Position numbers and translations under genes: made by a program. The notes beneath the pieces are model-generated. The model saw only the letters and a program-made list of their open reading frames with translations. It searched no databases and was not told the DNA's origin. Shown here one piece after another: positions 15,057 through 22,527 of a stretch of 64,000 nucleotides of DNA. How positions within the stretch are numbered: position 1 is the first letter of the stretch; each line of letters opens with the position of its first letter. Source of the DNA: Arthrobacter sp. ISL-28 (GTDB lineage: Bacteria; Actinomycetota; Actinomycetes; Actinomycetales; Micrococcaceae); assembly GCF_018613875.1 (NCBI RefSeq), contig NZ_JAGGPJ010000006.1:133081-197080 (forward strand), written 5' to 3'.

Positions 15057-17255
15057 ATGAAACCCTTGCCCAACACATCAGCGGCGGACCAGCGTGCCCG
15101 CCTTGGCCGGCCCTCCCGAAGGGCTGGCCTCTTGCTTTCCTGCCTGATTTTGGCCACGGCCCTGGCCGTGCCGGCGACAGCGGCCGGCGTCGTCCCCTCC
15201 GTCAAGCCTGTCGGCAACTTCCAGCCCGGGGCCCCTGGAATGGGCGATCCGTACTATCCGCTGGACGGCAACGGCGGCTACGATGTCTCGCGCTACCTTC
15301 TTGACCTCAGCTATGACCCGGCGACCGATGTCCTTGCCGGCACTGCCACTGTCCGGGCCCGCGCAACGCAAAATCTTTCGTCCTTAAACCTGGACCTGGA
15401 CGGACTCAACGTACGGTCCATCACCGTCGACGGCAGGGCAGCAATGTACACCCGGAGCGGGAGCGAGCTCACGGTAACATCTGCGGACGGCATCAGAAAC
15501 GGGACCGACTTCGAATTGAAAGTGACGTACGACGGCGTGCCACGGCTTTTGAACGACCAATTCGGTCCCTCGGGGTTCTTCCACACGGACGACGGCTCGC
15601 TGGTGATCGGGCAGCCGCACGTGGCGGCCACATGGTTCCCGGCCAACGACCATCCCCTGGACAAGGCGGCGTTCACCTTCCGAATCACTGTCCCTGAGGG
15701 CCTGGAGGTGGTTGCCAACGGAGTGCTGGCCGACCATAACTCAGCGGACGGCAAGGCCACGTGGACGTGGCGGGCGGAGGAACCGATGGCAACATACCTG
15801 GCGACCGCCAGCGTGGGTCAGTTCAAGCTCAGCGAATACACAAAGGACCGCATCAGGTATGTTGACGCCATCGATCCCGACCTCTTCACGCCTATCGTGG
15901 AGGCAAAAACAGGCAAGAACTTCGCCTGGTCCCACAGCGGCGAGAACTTCTACACCCGCCTCACCAGAACCGTCAGCGTCCCAAAGGCCGGAGCCGCCCT
16001 CTCCTTCTGGCTCCAACGCAACATCGAAAGCCAGTTTGACTTCACGTTCGTGGAAGCACGCTCCGCGGGCTCGGACAACTGGACCACACTGAAGGACGAC
16101 ACCGGCCACACCAGCGGAAATCCGGGGATCGCCTGCCCCGCCCGGCTGGCTTTGCACCCCTTCCTGACGCATTATCTGACCGACAAGGGCGACGGGACGT
16201 GCAAGTCAACCGGCAGCACGGGACAGTGGTGGGCCGCCACAGGTCCAAGCACCGGCTGGGAATCCTGGGGCGTCAATCTCAGCCGTTTCGCCGGGAAGAA
16301 AGTGGAAATATCCATCACCTATATGAGTGACAACGTGCTGTCTTTTGACGGCGTGTTCGTTGACGACATCACAGTCTCGACCGGGGACGGCACCACATCC
16401 TTTGAGGATGACGGGAACACCATGGATGGCTGGGCTGCTTCGGGACCACCCGAAGGAAGCCCGCCAAACAAGGCCGGGTGGACCGCGGGGGCGGACCGCC
16501 CTCCGGCCCTGGGCGCCCGCGTGCAGGCGTCCTTCACGAGGCAGCCCGAAATCATCGACTTCCTCTCCGGGTACTTCGGCCGATATCCCTTCAAGGCGGC
16601 CGGCGGCATTGTGGATGACCTCGACCTGGGCTTTGCGCTCGAGAACCAGACACGGCCCATTTACTCCAAATACTTCTTCATGAACCAGCAAGGAGGCGAC
16701 TCGGTGGTGGTCCACGAACTGGCTCACCAGTGGGTGGGCAACAACCTTGCTGTGGAGTCCTGGCGCGACATCTGGCTGAACGAGGGCTTCGCCACCTATG
16801 CCGAGTGGTTGTGGAGTGAGCACGAGGGAAGGGAAACGCCGCAGCAGATCTTCGACTTCTACGCCACCGTGGTCCCTGCCGAGGCCCCCTTCTGGACGGT
16901 CACGATCGGCGATCCCGGCGCTGCAGCCCTGTTTGACATAGCGGTGTACGTGCGGGGCGCCATGACGCTGCACGCCCTGCGCACCATGGTGGGTGACGAG
17001 GTCTTCTTCGACATCCTGGAGGAGTGGACGGAGTCCTCGGCCGGCGGCAACGTTTCCACCGCGGACTTCATCAAACTCGCCGAACGGCTCTCGGGCCAGG
17101 ACCTGGCCGGGTTCTTCACCAGCTGGCTCTTCACGCCGTCCAAGCCGGGCGCACTCAGCTCAGTATCCCGCCAAGCTCTCCCGCATCCAACCGCTACACC
17201 GGAGACGGCACGGCTGCTGGAGCAGCGGCTTCAGCCCGGGATCAAGCCTCGATAG
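15057..17255 (+). CDS. secreted M1 family zinc metallopeptidase with internal insertion
   Basis: Zinc aminopeptidase of the M1 (gluzincin) family, predicted to be exported: a hydrophobic stretch at about residues 25-43 precedes an Ala-rich cleavage region. The N-terminal beta domain (about 60-280) is family-like. Zinc ligands His553, His557 and Glu576 and catalytic Glu554 lie in HELAHQWVGN and LNEGFATYAEW. The exopeptidase-type segment reads LGFALENQTRP. Between the beta domain and the catalytic part lies an extra block of about 190 residues (about 285-480). It looks like the jelly-roll domain of immune-inhibitor-A-type proteases (WESWGVNLSRFAGKKVEI, FDGVFVDDITV). AGGAG precedes ATG 15057. 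The 3' end overlaps pxpC by 14 bases. Confidence 0.87.
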   Translation: MKPLPNTSAADQRARLGRPSRRAGLLLSCLILATALAVPATAAGVVPSVKPVGNFQPGAPGMGDPYYPLDGNGGYDVSRYLLDLSYDPATDVLAGTATVRARATQNLSSLNLDLDGLNVRSITVDGRAAMYTRSGSELTVTSADGIRNGTDFELKVTYDGVPRLLNDQFGPSGFFHTDDGSLVIGQPHVAATWFPANDHPLDKAAFTFRITVPEGLEVVANGVLADHNSADGKATWTWRAEEPMATYLATASVGQFKLSEYTKDRIRYVDAIDPDLFTPIVEAKTGKNFAWSHSGENFYTRLTRTVSVPKAGAALSFWLQRNIESQFDFTFVEARSAGSDNWTTLKDDTGHTSGNPGIACPARLALHPFLTHYLTDKGDGTCKSTGSTGQWWAATGPSTGWESWGVNLSRFAGKKVEISITYMSDNVLSFDGVFVDDITVSTGDGTTSFEDDGNTMDGWAASGPPEGSPPNKAGWTAGADRPPALGARVQASFTRQPEIIDFLSGYFGRYPFKAAGGIVDDLDLGFALENQTRPIYSKYFFMNQQGGDSVVVHELAHQWVGNNLAVESWRDIWLNEGFATYAEWLWSEHEGRETPQQIFDFYATVVPAEAPFWTVTIGDPGAAALFDIAVYVRGAMTLHALRTMVGDEVFFDILEEWTESSAGGNVSTADFIKLAERLSGQDLAGFFTSWLFTPSKPGALSSVSRQALPHPTATPETARLLEQRLQPGIKPR

Positions 17256-18156
17256 AGCCGAGGAAACGGATCTGCTGGGCGGGCCTGGCCTGGCCCAGCA
17301 GGTCCAGGTCCGCCCGCCTCACCACGGCAATCACGGGATAGCCTCCGGTCACCGGATGGTCTGCCAGGAACACCGTCGGAAGGCCCGACGGCGGCACCTG
17401 CAGTGCGCCGTGCACGGCACCTTCGCTGGGTAGTTCGTCCGTTCGGCGCTGGTTGAGCGGCCTGCCCAGCAGCCGGGCACCGATTCGGTTGGACTCCGGC
17501 GACACAGCCCAGAGCTGCCCGGTCAGCCGGCGGAGGGATTCGGCGTCGAACCAGTCAGCCCTGGGTCCACGGTCCACGCGCACGGTGAGGGGCCGGTCAG
17601 GGTCCGGCGCACGGCGGAAAACCCGGGGGTCAGCCGACAAGGCTGGAAACCCCGGCGCCGCCGCCGGGTCTCCGAGTCCCGGGACCGGCCGGAAGTTCCG
17701 GGCGACAGCCAGGGTGTCCCCGGCTTTCAACGGCGGCGGGCCTTCGCCGGACAGCAGATCCGCGCTGCACGATCCCAGCAACGCAGGGGCAGCGATGCCG
17801 CCGGAAACGCCAAGGTAGTAGCGGATTCCGAAGGCAGGGGGCGCAAAAGCCATTACCCCTCCGGGCGGCACCCGGACGGCCTGGTTTAGTGCAATGTCGC
17901 TGCCGTTGACGGTGACACTGCCCTCGGCGCCCGTGACGGCCACGCTGGTTCCCGTCACGAACCTCAGCCGGAGTCCGCCCAGCAGCACTTCCAGTCCAGG
18001 TGCACCATGCGCATTTCCGAGCAGCGCGTTGGCGAGCACCAGTGCACCCCGGTCCAGTGCACCGGAGGGGCTGAGGCCCAGTGCCGCCGATCCCCGCCTG
18101 CCCAGATCCTCGACGAGTGTCAGCGGACCGGGGTTCATCACCACAATCCCCATCAT
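17242..18156 (-). CDS. pxpC: 5-oxoprolinase subunit C (biotin-dependent carboxyltransferase-like)
   Basis: One of three subunits of the prokaryotic ATP-dependent 5-oxoprolinase that opens 5-oxo-L-proline (pyroglutamate) to glutamate. The PxpC/KipA-like fold (cyclophilin-like, PF02626) shows GPLTLVEDLGRRGSAALGLS, GALDRGALVLANALLGN and the late SNRIGARLLGRPL and HPVTGGYPVIAVV stretches. It starts in a 4-base overlap (ATGA) with pxpB; ATG 18153, next to it, has better spacing from GGGAGG. At about 304 residues it is full length. Its 3' end overlaps the M1 peptidase gene convergently. Confidence 0.88.
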   Translation of the reverse strand: MMGIVVMNPGPLTLVEDLGRRGSAALGLSPSGALDRGALVLANALLGNAHGAPGLEVLLGGLRLRFVTGTSVAVTGAEGSVTVNGSDIALNQAVRVPPGGVMAFAPPAFGIRYYLGVSGGIAAPALLGSCSADLLSGEGPPPLKAGDTLAVARNFRPVPGLGDPAAAPGFPALSADPRVFRRAPDPDRPLTVRVDRGPRADWFDAESLRRLTGQLWAVSPESNRIGARLLGRPLNQRRTDELPSEGAVHGALQVPPSGLPTVFLADHPVTGGYPVIAVVRRADLDLLGQARPAQQIRFLGSIEA

Positions 18157-18779
18157 GCCTCCCTGAACCGGACGGTGTCTCCGGGGCGGATCAGGGCCGG
18201 TTCCGGCCGCGCCGAATCCCAGAGAACCGCCGCCGTGGTTCCGATGAGCTGCCATCCACCCGGCGAAGAGCGGGGATAGATGCCGCTGAATTCACCGGCG
18301 AGCCCCACTGACCCGGCCGGCACAGCAGTGCGCGGCGTGGCACGGCGGGGCACGTGCAGACGGTCGTGGTCCGTCGCCAGGTATACGAACCCCGGCGCGA
18401 AGCCCGCGAACGCGGCCGTCCAGCGCGAGCCGCTGTGGCATCTGACGACGTCGGCCTCGCTGATGCCGAGGAGGCGGGCAGTCGCGGCCAGATCGGCGCC
18501 GCCGTAGGCCACGTCGATCTCCACCTCACACCCGGACGTCGCGGGGCTTGCATCCGGAGTCACTGCCGACAGCCAGGCCAGGACGTCCGACGGCGGCATA
18601 ACCTCCGGTTCGAAGGTCACCAGCACGGTCCGGGCGGCCGGCACGACGTCGACGATCCCTGCGGGAAAGGGCTGCGGGGACCCGGAGGCCCCGGGCCCGA
18701 GGATACCGCGGTAATACGCGATGACGGCCGCAAGATCCGGCAGCTCCACAAGGAAGGCGGCGTCCCCGTACGGCAGCAC
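18153..18779 (-). CDS. pxpB: 5-oxoprolinase subunit B
   Basis: Second subunit of 5-oxoprolinase (PxpB/KipI-like, PF02682), which acts with PxpC on 5-oxoproline. Signatures are LPYGDAAFLVEL at the N-terminus, CHSGSRWTAAFAGFAPGFVY and the strongly conserved VPRRATPRTAVPAGSVGLAG and YPRSSPGGWQLIG. The frame is open far upstream through pxpA, so the start matters: GTG 18779 has AGAGG seven bases upstream and lies 11 bases after the pxpA stop. This gives 208 residues, the usual length. It is co-transcribed with pxpA and pxpC. Confidence 0.9.
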   Translation of the reverse strand: MLPYGDAAFLVELPDLAAVIAYYRGILGPGASGSPQPFPAGIVDVVPAARTVLVTFEPEVMPPSDVLAWLSAVTPDASPATSGCEVEIDVAYGGADLAATARLLGISEADVVRCHSGSRWTAAFAGFAPGFVYLATDHDRLHVPRRATPRTAVPAGSVGLAGEFSGIYPRSSPGGWQLIGTTAAVLWDSARPEPALIRPGDTVRFREA

Positions 18780-18789
18780 CGTGAACCTC

Positions 18790-19542
18790 TCAGGCGAAGG
18801 GCTCAAGCTCCACACCGGCTTCTTGCAGGCCTGCGCGGACGGCTGCGGCCATGCCCACGGCGCCGGGCGTATCGCCGTGGATGCACAGCGAATCCGGGTC
18901 AACCCGCACCACCGTGCCGTCCACCGCCACTACCTCGCCCTTCAGCGCGAGCCGGACGGCCCGCTCGACGATCGGACCGACATCGTGCAGTACCGCGCCT
19001 TCCTGCGAGCGCGGCACCAGGGTGCCGTCCGGCAGGTAGGCGCGGTCAACAAACGCCTCGCGGAACACGGGATGGCCCGCTTCCTCGGCGTGCTTCAGAA
19101 GCTCGGAGCCCGGCAGGCCGAGCACTGGCAGGCCAGGATCGTAGGCCTGGATGGCGGCGACGACGGCCGCCGCCTGCTCGGCATCACGGAACGTCCTGTT
19201 ATACAGGGCGCCGTGCGGTTTGACGTAGTCCACCGAGGCTCCCACCGCATGGGCCACTCCATCCAGCGCTCCCAACTGGTACAGGACATCGCCGAACAGT
19301 TCGTCGAATGTCATGTCCAGGGACCGCCGCCCAAAGCCCGCGAGGTCCCGGTAGCCCACATGGGCGCCCACCGTCACGTCCAGTTCGAAGGCTGCGCGGC
19401 AGCTGTCCAGCATGGTGACGGGATCCCCGGCATGAAAGCCGCAGGCCACATTCGCACTCGTGACGAGCTGGAACATGGCGGCGTCGTCGCCCATGGTCCA
19501 CGAACCGAAGGATTCGCCGAGATCAGCGTTGAGATCCACCAT
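18790..19542 (-). CDS. pxpA: 5-oxoprolinase subunit A (LamB/YcsF family)
   Basis: LamB/YcsF-family subunit that hydrolyses phosphorylated or activated 5-oxoproline together with PxpB and PxpC. The family N-terminus is clear: DLNADLGESFGSWTMGDDAA, then ANVACGFHAGDP and VGAHVGYRDLAGFGRR. YVKPHGALYN and a late ALCIHGDTP-type motif (here SLCIHGDTPGA) are also present. The start ATG 19542 has GGAAGG upstream and lies inside the last codons of the preceding gene (20-base overlap). At 250 residues it is complete. Confidence 0.92.
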   Translation of the reverse strand: MVDLNADLGESFGSWTMGDDAAMFQLVTSANVACGFHAGDPVTMLDSCRAAFELDVTVGAHVGYRDLAGFGRRSLDMTFDELFGDVLYQLGALDGVAHAVGASVDYVKPHGALYNRTFRDAEQAAAVVAAIQAYDPGLPVLGLPGSELLKHAEEAGHPVFREAFVDRAYLPDGTLVPRSQEGAVLHDVGPIVERAVRLALKGEVVAVDGTVVRVDPDSLCIHGDTPGAVGMAAAVRAGLQEAGVELEPFA

Positions 19543-20350
19543 TGCCGCCTTCCAGCGGCTGGTTCAGCCGCTCTGTTTCGTCCGGCGATGTCGCCGCTGC
19601 TGCGTTTAATTCCCCTGGAATGGTGTCCGGCATCGGGCCGAATGCCGCCTTGGCGTTCGTCACGACGGCCCGTCCCATCATGAGGTTGCCCGCGCCGCCC
19701 ACTACCGCGCCGATTCCAAACGGCAGCGCCCGGCCGAACAGCGCTGTTCCCTGGCGCTTCAGCAGGCTCCGCAGGAAGACTCTCTGGACGCGCTGCCGAA
19801 CGGAACCGAAACCTGAAGGCATCCTCCGCGCCAGGACGTTTCCCCAGGCCTGGGTGGCGCCCTTTCCCTTGCCGAGCGCCTGGCCGCTGAGCGAGCCGAG
19901 CAGGGAGGTCCCTTCTTCGCCCAGCATCACGGCCATGACCATGGTGCTTGCCTTGTCCGGGTCGGTCATCCTGATCCCGTGGAGCTCGGCCAGCGACGTC
20001 GCATAGAGCGCGGTCGCTTCGAGGAACGCCACGGTGGCCGCGGCGGAGAGGCCCAGTGAGGCAATGGTTCCGACACCCGGGACCACGGCCGTGGCGCCCA
20101 CCAGTGCACCGCCGCCCGTAACCGCCGAGAGGTAGTCGCGTTCCAGCCTCTCCGCAAGCTGCGCGGCGGAAGCATTGGGATAACGACGCTGCAGCCTTCG
20201 GATGTTGGCCAGAACCAGCGGCCGCTGGATCTCTACTGCCCGCAGCAACAGATTGTGGACGCCGGGCTTGGGATTGCCGTGGGCGTCGAACACCGCATTG
20301 TGGGCTGTTTCCTGCGCGATCTTCATCGCCGGGTTGCGTCGCTTGGCCAT
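19523..20350 (-). CDS. unknown protein heading the pxp operon (possible EcsC-like)
   Basis: Function not certain. The 275-residue protein has a helical N-terminus (LLLRAVEIQRPLVLANIRRL). A Gly/Ala-rich hydrophobic middle (GGGALVGATAVVPGVGTIAS, then LGLSAAATVAFLEATALYA) and a second small-residue-rich hydrophobic part (LPFGIGAVVGGAGNLMMGR) follow. This pattern recalls EcsC-family proteins, but the match is tentative. ATG 20350 is used because GAGGTGA lies immediately upstream. It overlaps pxpA by 20 bases and so is probably co-translated with the oxoprolinase genes; whether it is linked in function is unknown. Confidence 0.68.
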   Translation of the reverse strand: MAKRRNPAMKIAQETAHNAVFDAHGNPKPGVHNLLLRAVEIQRPLVLANIRRLQRRYPNASAAQLAERLERDYLSAVTGGGALVGATAVVPGVGTIASLGLSAAATVAFLEATALYATSLAELHGIRMTDPDKASTMVMAVMLGEEGTSLLGSLSGQALGKGKGATQAWGNVLARRMPSGFGSVRQRVQRVFLRSLLKRQGTALFGRALPFGIGAVVGGAGNLMMGRAVVTNAKAAFGPMPDTIPGELNAAAATSPDETERLNQPLEGGNGGSQR

Positions 20351-20503
20351 CTTCACCTCTACTTCGGAACAGCCGACAGCCGGTTGCTGTCATCTTGCCT
20401 TAACACTAGGCCACGCCCTGATCCTGCAGCCGGACCCTGGGCACAGCAGCCAGAGGGACGCCCTGGCCGCAAAGAGGGCGGCCCCCGCAGCCAGGGCCCG
20501 CCG

Positions 20504-21094
20504 CTAGACCACCCAGGATTCGGCGACAGCCAGGTAGGCGGACGACGACGGCCCGCGCGGCCCGGGATAGACCGTGGGGGCCCCCGGCCACTCAACGCCG
20601 AACTCCGATAGCCTGCCTTCTCCACACGGGAGGTAGACATGAGTCATCGACGCACCGGCCGGTCCAAGCTGGACGTCGGGGGCCGAGAACTGCCGCCGGT
20701 CCAGGACGCCGGAGATTTCGAGCGCCGCCCGGCTCCCCGTCGCGCTGAACCCGCGCTCAAGGTCCAGTTGCACGGTGAAATCATCCTGGGTGTGGCTGAT
20801 GGCATTAAGCGGAAAGCGCGCGGCCTCGGGGAGGTACCGGGCAAGTTCAGTGGCCAGAGTTGCGGCAAAAAACTCGTTCGAGCCATAACTGCGCCATCCT
20901 TGGAGCGTTGCCACGAGCAACGCCGCCCCGGATCCCCACTTGGACCACTCGGCCGTCCAGAAGGAAGCGAAACAGCTCGCGGGCTCACCGGGAACGTGAA
21001 CGCCGTTCCGGTCCACGGGATGCAGTGCAAGCCCGTAATTGGCCCCAATCAGCGCCACGCCGCGCCGCCACGATCCCGCGGTTGTGTTCCCCAT
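20504..21094 (-). CDS. conserved-looking hypothetical protein
   Basis: Unrecognised 196-residue soluble protein without signal peptide or membrane helix. It has an alternating beta-strand pattern (VALIGANYGLALHPVDRNGV, DDFTVQLDLERGFSATGS, ASMTHVYLPCGEG) suggesting a beta-rich domain. ATG 21094 has no Shine-Dalgarno sequence but TAGGCT exactly six bases upstream, which fits a leaderless transcript. It is divergent from the MFS gene, with 61 bases between the starts. The frame is convincing; the role is unknown. Confidence 0.65.
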   Translation of the reverse strand: MGNTTAGSWRRGVALIGANYGLALHPVDRNGVHVPGEPASCFASFWTAEWSKWGSGAALLVATLQGWRSYGSNEFFAATLATELARYLPEAARFPLNAISHTQDDFTVQLDLERGFSATGSRAALEISGVLDRRQFSAPDVQLGPAGASMTHVYLPCGEGRLSEFGVEWPGAPTVYPGPRGPSSSAYLAVAESWVV

Positions 21095-21100
21095 GCCCCG

Positions 21101-21149
21101 AGCCTAACCCGGAGGGGGCGTTCCCCTGCAGACAGGCTCGGCCTAAACT
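21101..21149. promoter_or_regulatory. paired -10 boxes of divergent leaderless promoters
   Basis: Minus strand TAGGCT (21101-21106) is six bases before ATG 21094. Plus strand TAAACT (21144-21149) is six bases before GTG 21156. Neither gene has a Shine-Dalgarno sequence. Confidence 0.55.
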
Positions 21150-21155
21150 TGCTCC

Positions 21156-22478
21156 GTGTCCCTCCCCCGAGCCCTCCGCCCCTTCGCCCACCGTGAGTAC
21201 CGTGTGCTGATCTCCGCCCTGGCGGTATCCATTTTCGGCTCCGGAATGTGGGCCGTGGCCATGGTGTACCAGGTCATCCATCTCGGTGGCGGCCCTCTTG
21301 AGCTGTCCCTGGTGGCCGCGGCGGGAAGTGTGGGGCTGGTCGCGTTCGTCCTGGCCGGCGGAATCGCCGCCGACCGGTTTCCGCAGCGGCTGCTGATCAT
21401 CGGGGTGGAAGGCGCCAATCTGGGAGTGATCGCCAGCATCAGCGGTCTGGCCCTGACGGGTTGGCTGCAGCTGTGGCACGTTGCGGCTGGCGCCTTCGTC
21501 TTGGGCGTAGGCGCGGCGTTTTTCTACCCGGCGTACTCAGCGATCCTGCCGCGCATCTTGCCGCCCGGTGACCTGCTCGCGGCTAACGGCATGGAAGGGA
21601 CCATGCGTCCCATGCTGCAGCAGGCGGCGGGTCCCGCAGCGGCCGGCATCATCGTTGCCGCGCTGTCGCCGTCGCATGCCGTCACTGGGGTGGCCGCCTG
21701 CCACCTGCTGGCCTTCGTCATTCTGAATTTCCTCGGCCAGCATGCGCTCGACGCTCCCGGCAACGGGGAGGAGGCTGCCCCCGGACAAGCGGCGGCCGGA
21801 GAAGAACCCGGAAGGGCTTCGTTTTTCCGGGATCTCCGTGAAGGCATCAGCTACACGCTGCAGACACCCTGGCTGCTCTGGACTCTCCTGTGGGCGTGCA
21901 TTTCCGTGCTTTTCCTGATCGGCCCCATCGAAGTTCTGCTACCGTTCGTTGTCCGCGACCAGCTGCACGGCGACTCCAGGATGTTTGGCTTCCTGTTGGC
22001 TGTCATGGGACTGGGCAGCGCCCTCGCCTCCCTCATTACCGCCTCCTTCCGGCTGCCCCGGCGGTACCTGACGGTAATGATGGTTTCCTGGGGCACCGGC
22101 ACCCTGCCGCTGGCGGCAGTGGGAATGATTGACAGCTTCTGGCTGCTGGCGTCGGCGGTGTTTATCTTCGGCGCCACCGGCAGCGTGGGCATGGTGATCT
22201 GGGGAACCTTGCTTCAGCGGCGGGTGCCGGCATACTTGCTAGGCAGGGTCTCAAGCCTCGATTTCTTTGTCTCCCTTGCCCTGATGCCTGTTTCCATGGC
22301 ACTGGCGGGTCCTGCTGCGGAAGTGTTTCCGATCTGGGCCATCTTCCTCTTTGCCGGAGGCGTGTGCCCCGTGATGGCCGTCGTGGCTATGCTTGCCGCC
22401 AAGATGCCCACGGACGAGATAGCCCACCCGCTGGATCGGCGGCATGATTTTTCCGTGGACGCCGAAGTCAGCAATTAA
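21156..22478 (+). CDS. MFS transporter (EntS-like exporter group)
   Basis: Twelve-helix major facilitator of the MFS_3/EntS-like group, which contains siderophore and drug exporters driven by proton exchange. Landmarks are the N-terminal FAHREYRVLISALAVSIFGS, the loop-2/3 motif LAGGIAADRFPQRLLI, the helix with GVGAAFFYPAYSAILPRILP and the later LGRVSSLDFFVSLALMPVSM. A hydrophilic central loop (about residues 195-225) separates the halves. The start is GTG 21156, with TAAACT six bases upstream and no Shine-Dalgarno sequence. The siderophore operon 20 kb away has no exporter of its own; a link is possible but unsupported. Confidence 0.85.
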   Translation: MSLPRALRPFAHREYRVLISALAVSIFGSGMWAVAMVYQVIHLGGGPLELSLVAAAGSVGLVAFVLAGGIAADRFPQRLLIIGVEGANLGVIASISGLALTGWLQLWHVAAGAFVLGVGAAFFYPAYSAILPRILPPGDLLAANGMEGTMRPMLQQAAGPAAAGIIVAALSPSHAVTGVAACHLLAFVILNFLGQHALDAPGNGEEAAPGQAAAGEEPGRASFFRDLREGISYTLQTPWLLWTLLWACISVLFLIGPIEVLLPFVVRDQLHGDSRMFGFLLAVMGLGSALASLITASFRLPRRYLTVMMVSWGTGTLPLAAVGMIDSFWLLASAVFIFGATGSVGMVIWGTLLQRRVPAYLLGRVSSLDFFVSLALMPVSMALAGPAAEVFPIWAIFLFAGGVCPVMAVVAMLAAKMPTDEIAHPLDRRHDFSVDAEVSN

Positions 22479-22527
22479 CAGACGGGCCACCGGCCAACTG
22501 CTCATCAGGTGCGCCAGCGCACATGCG

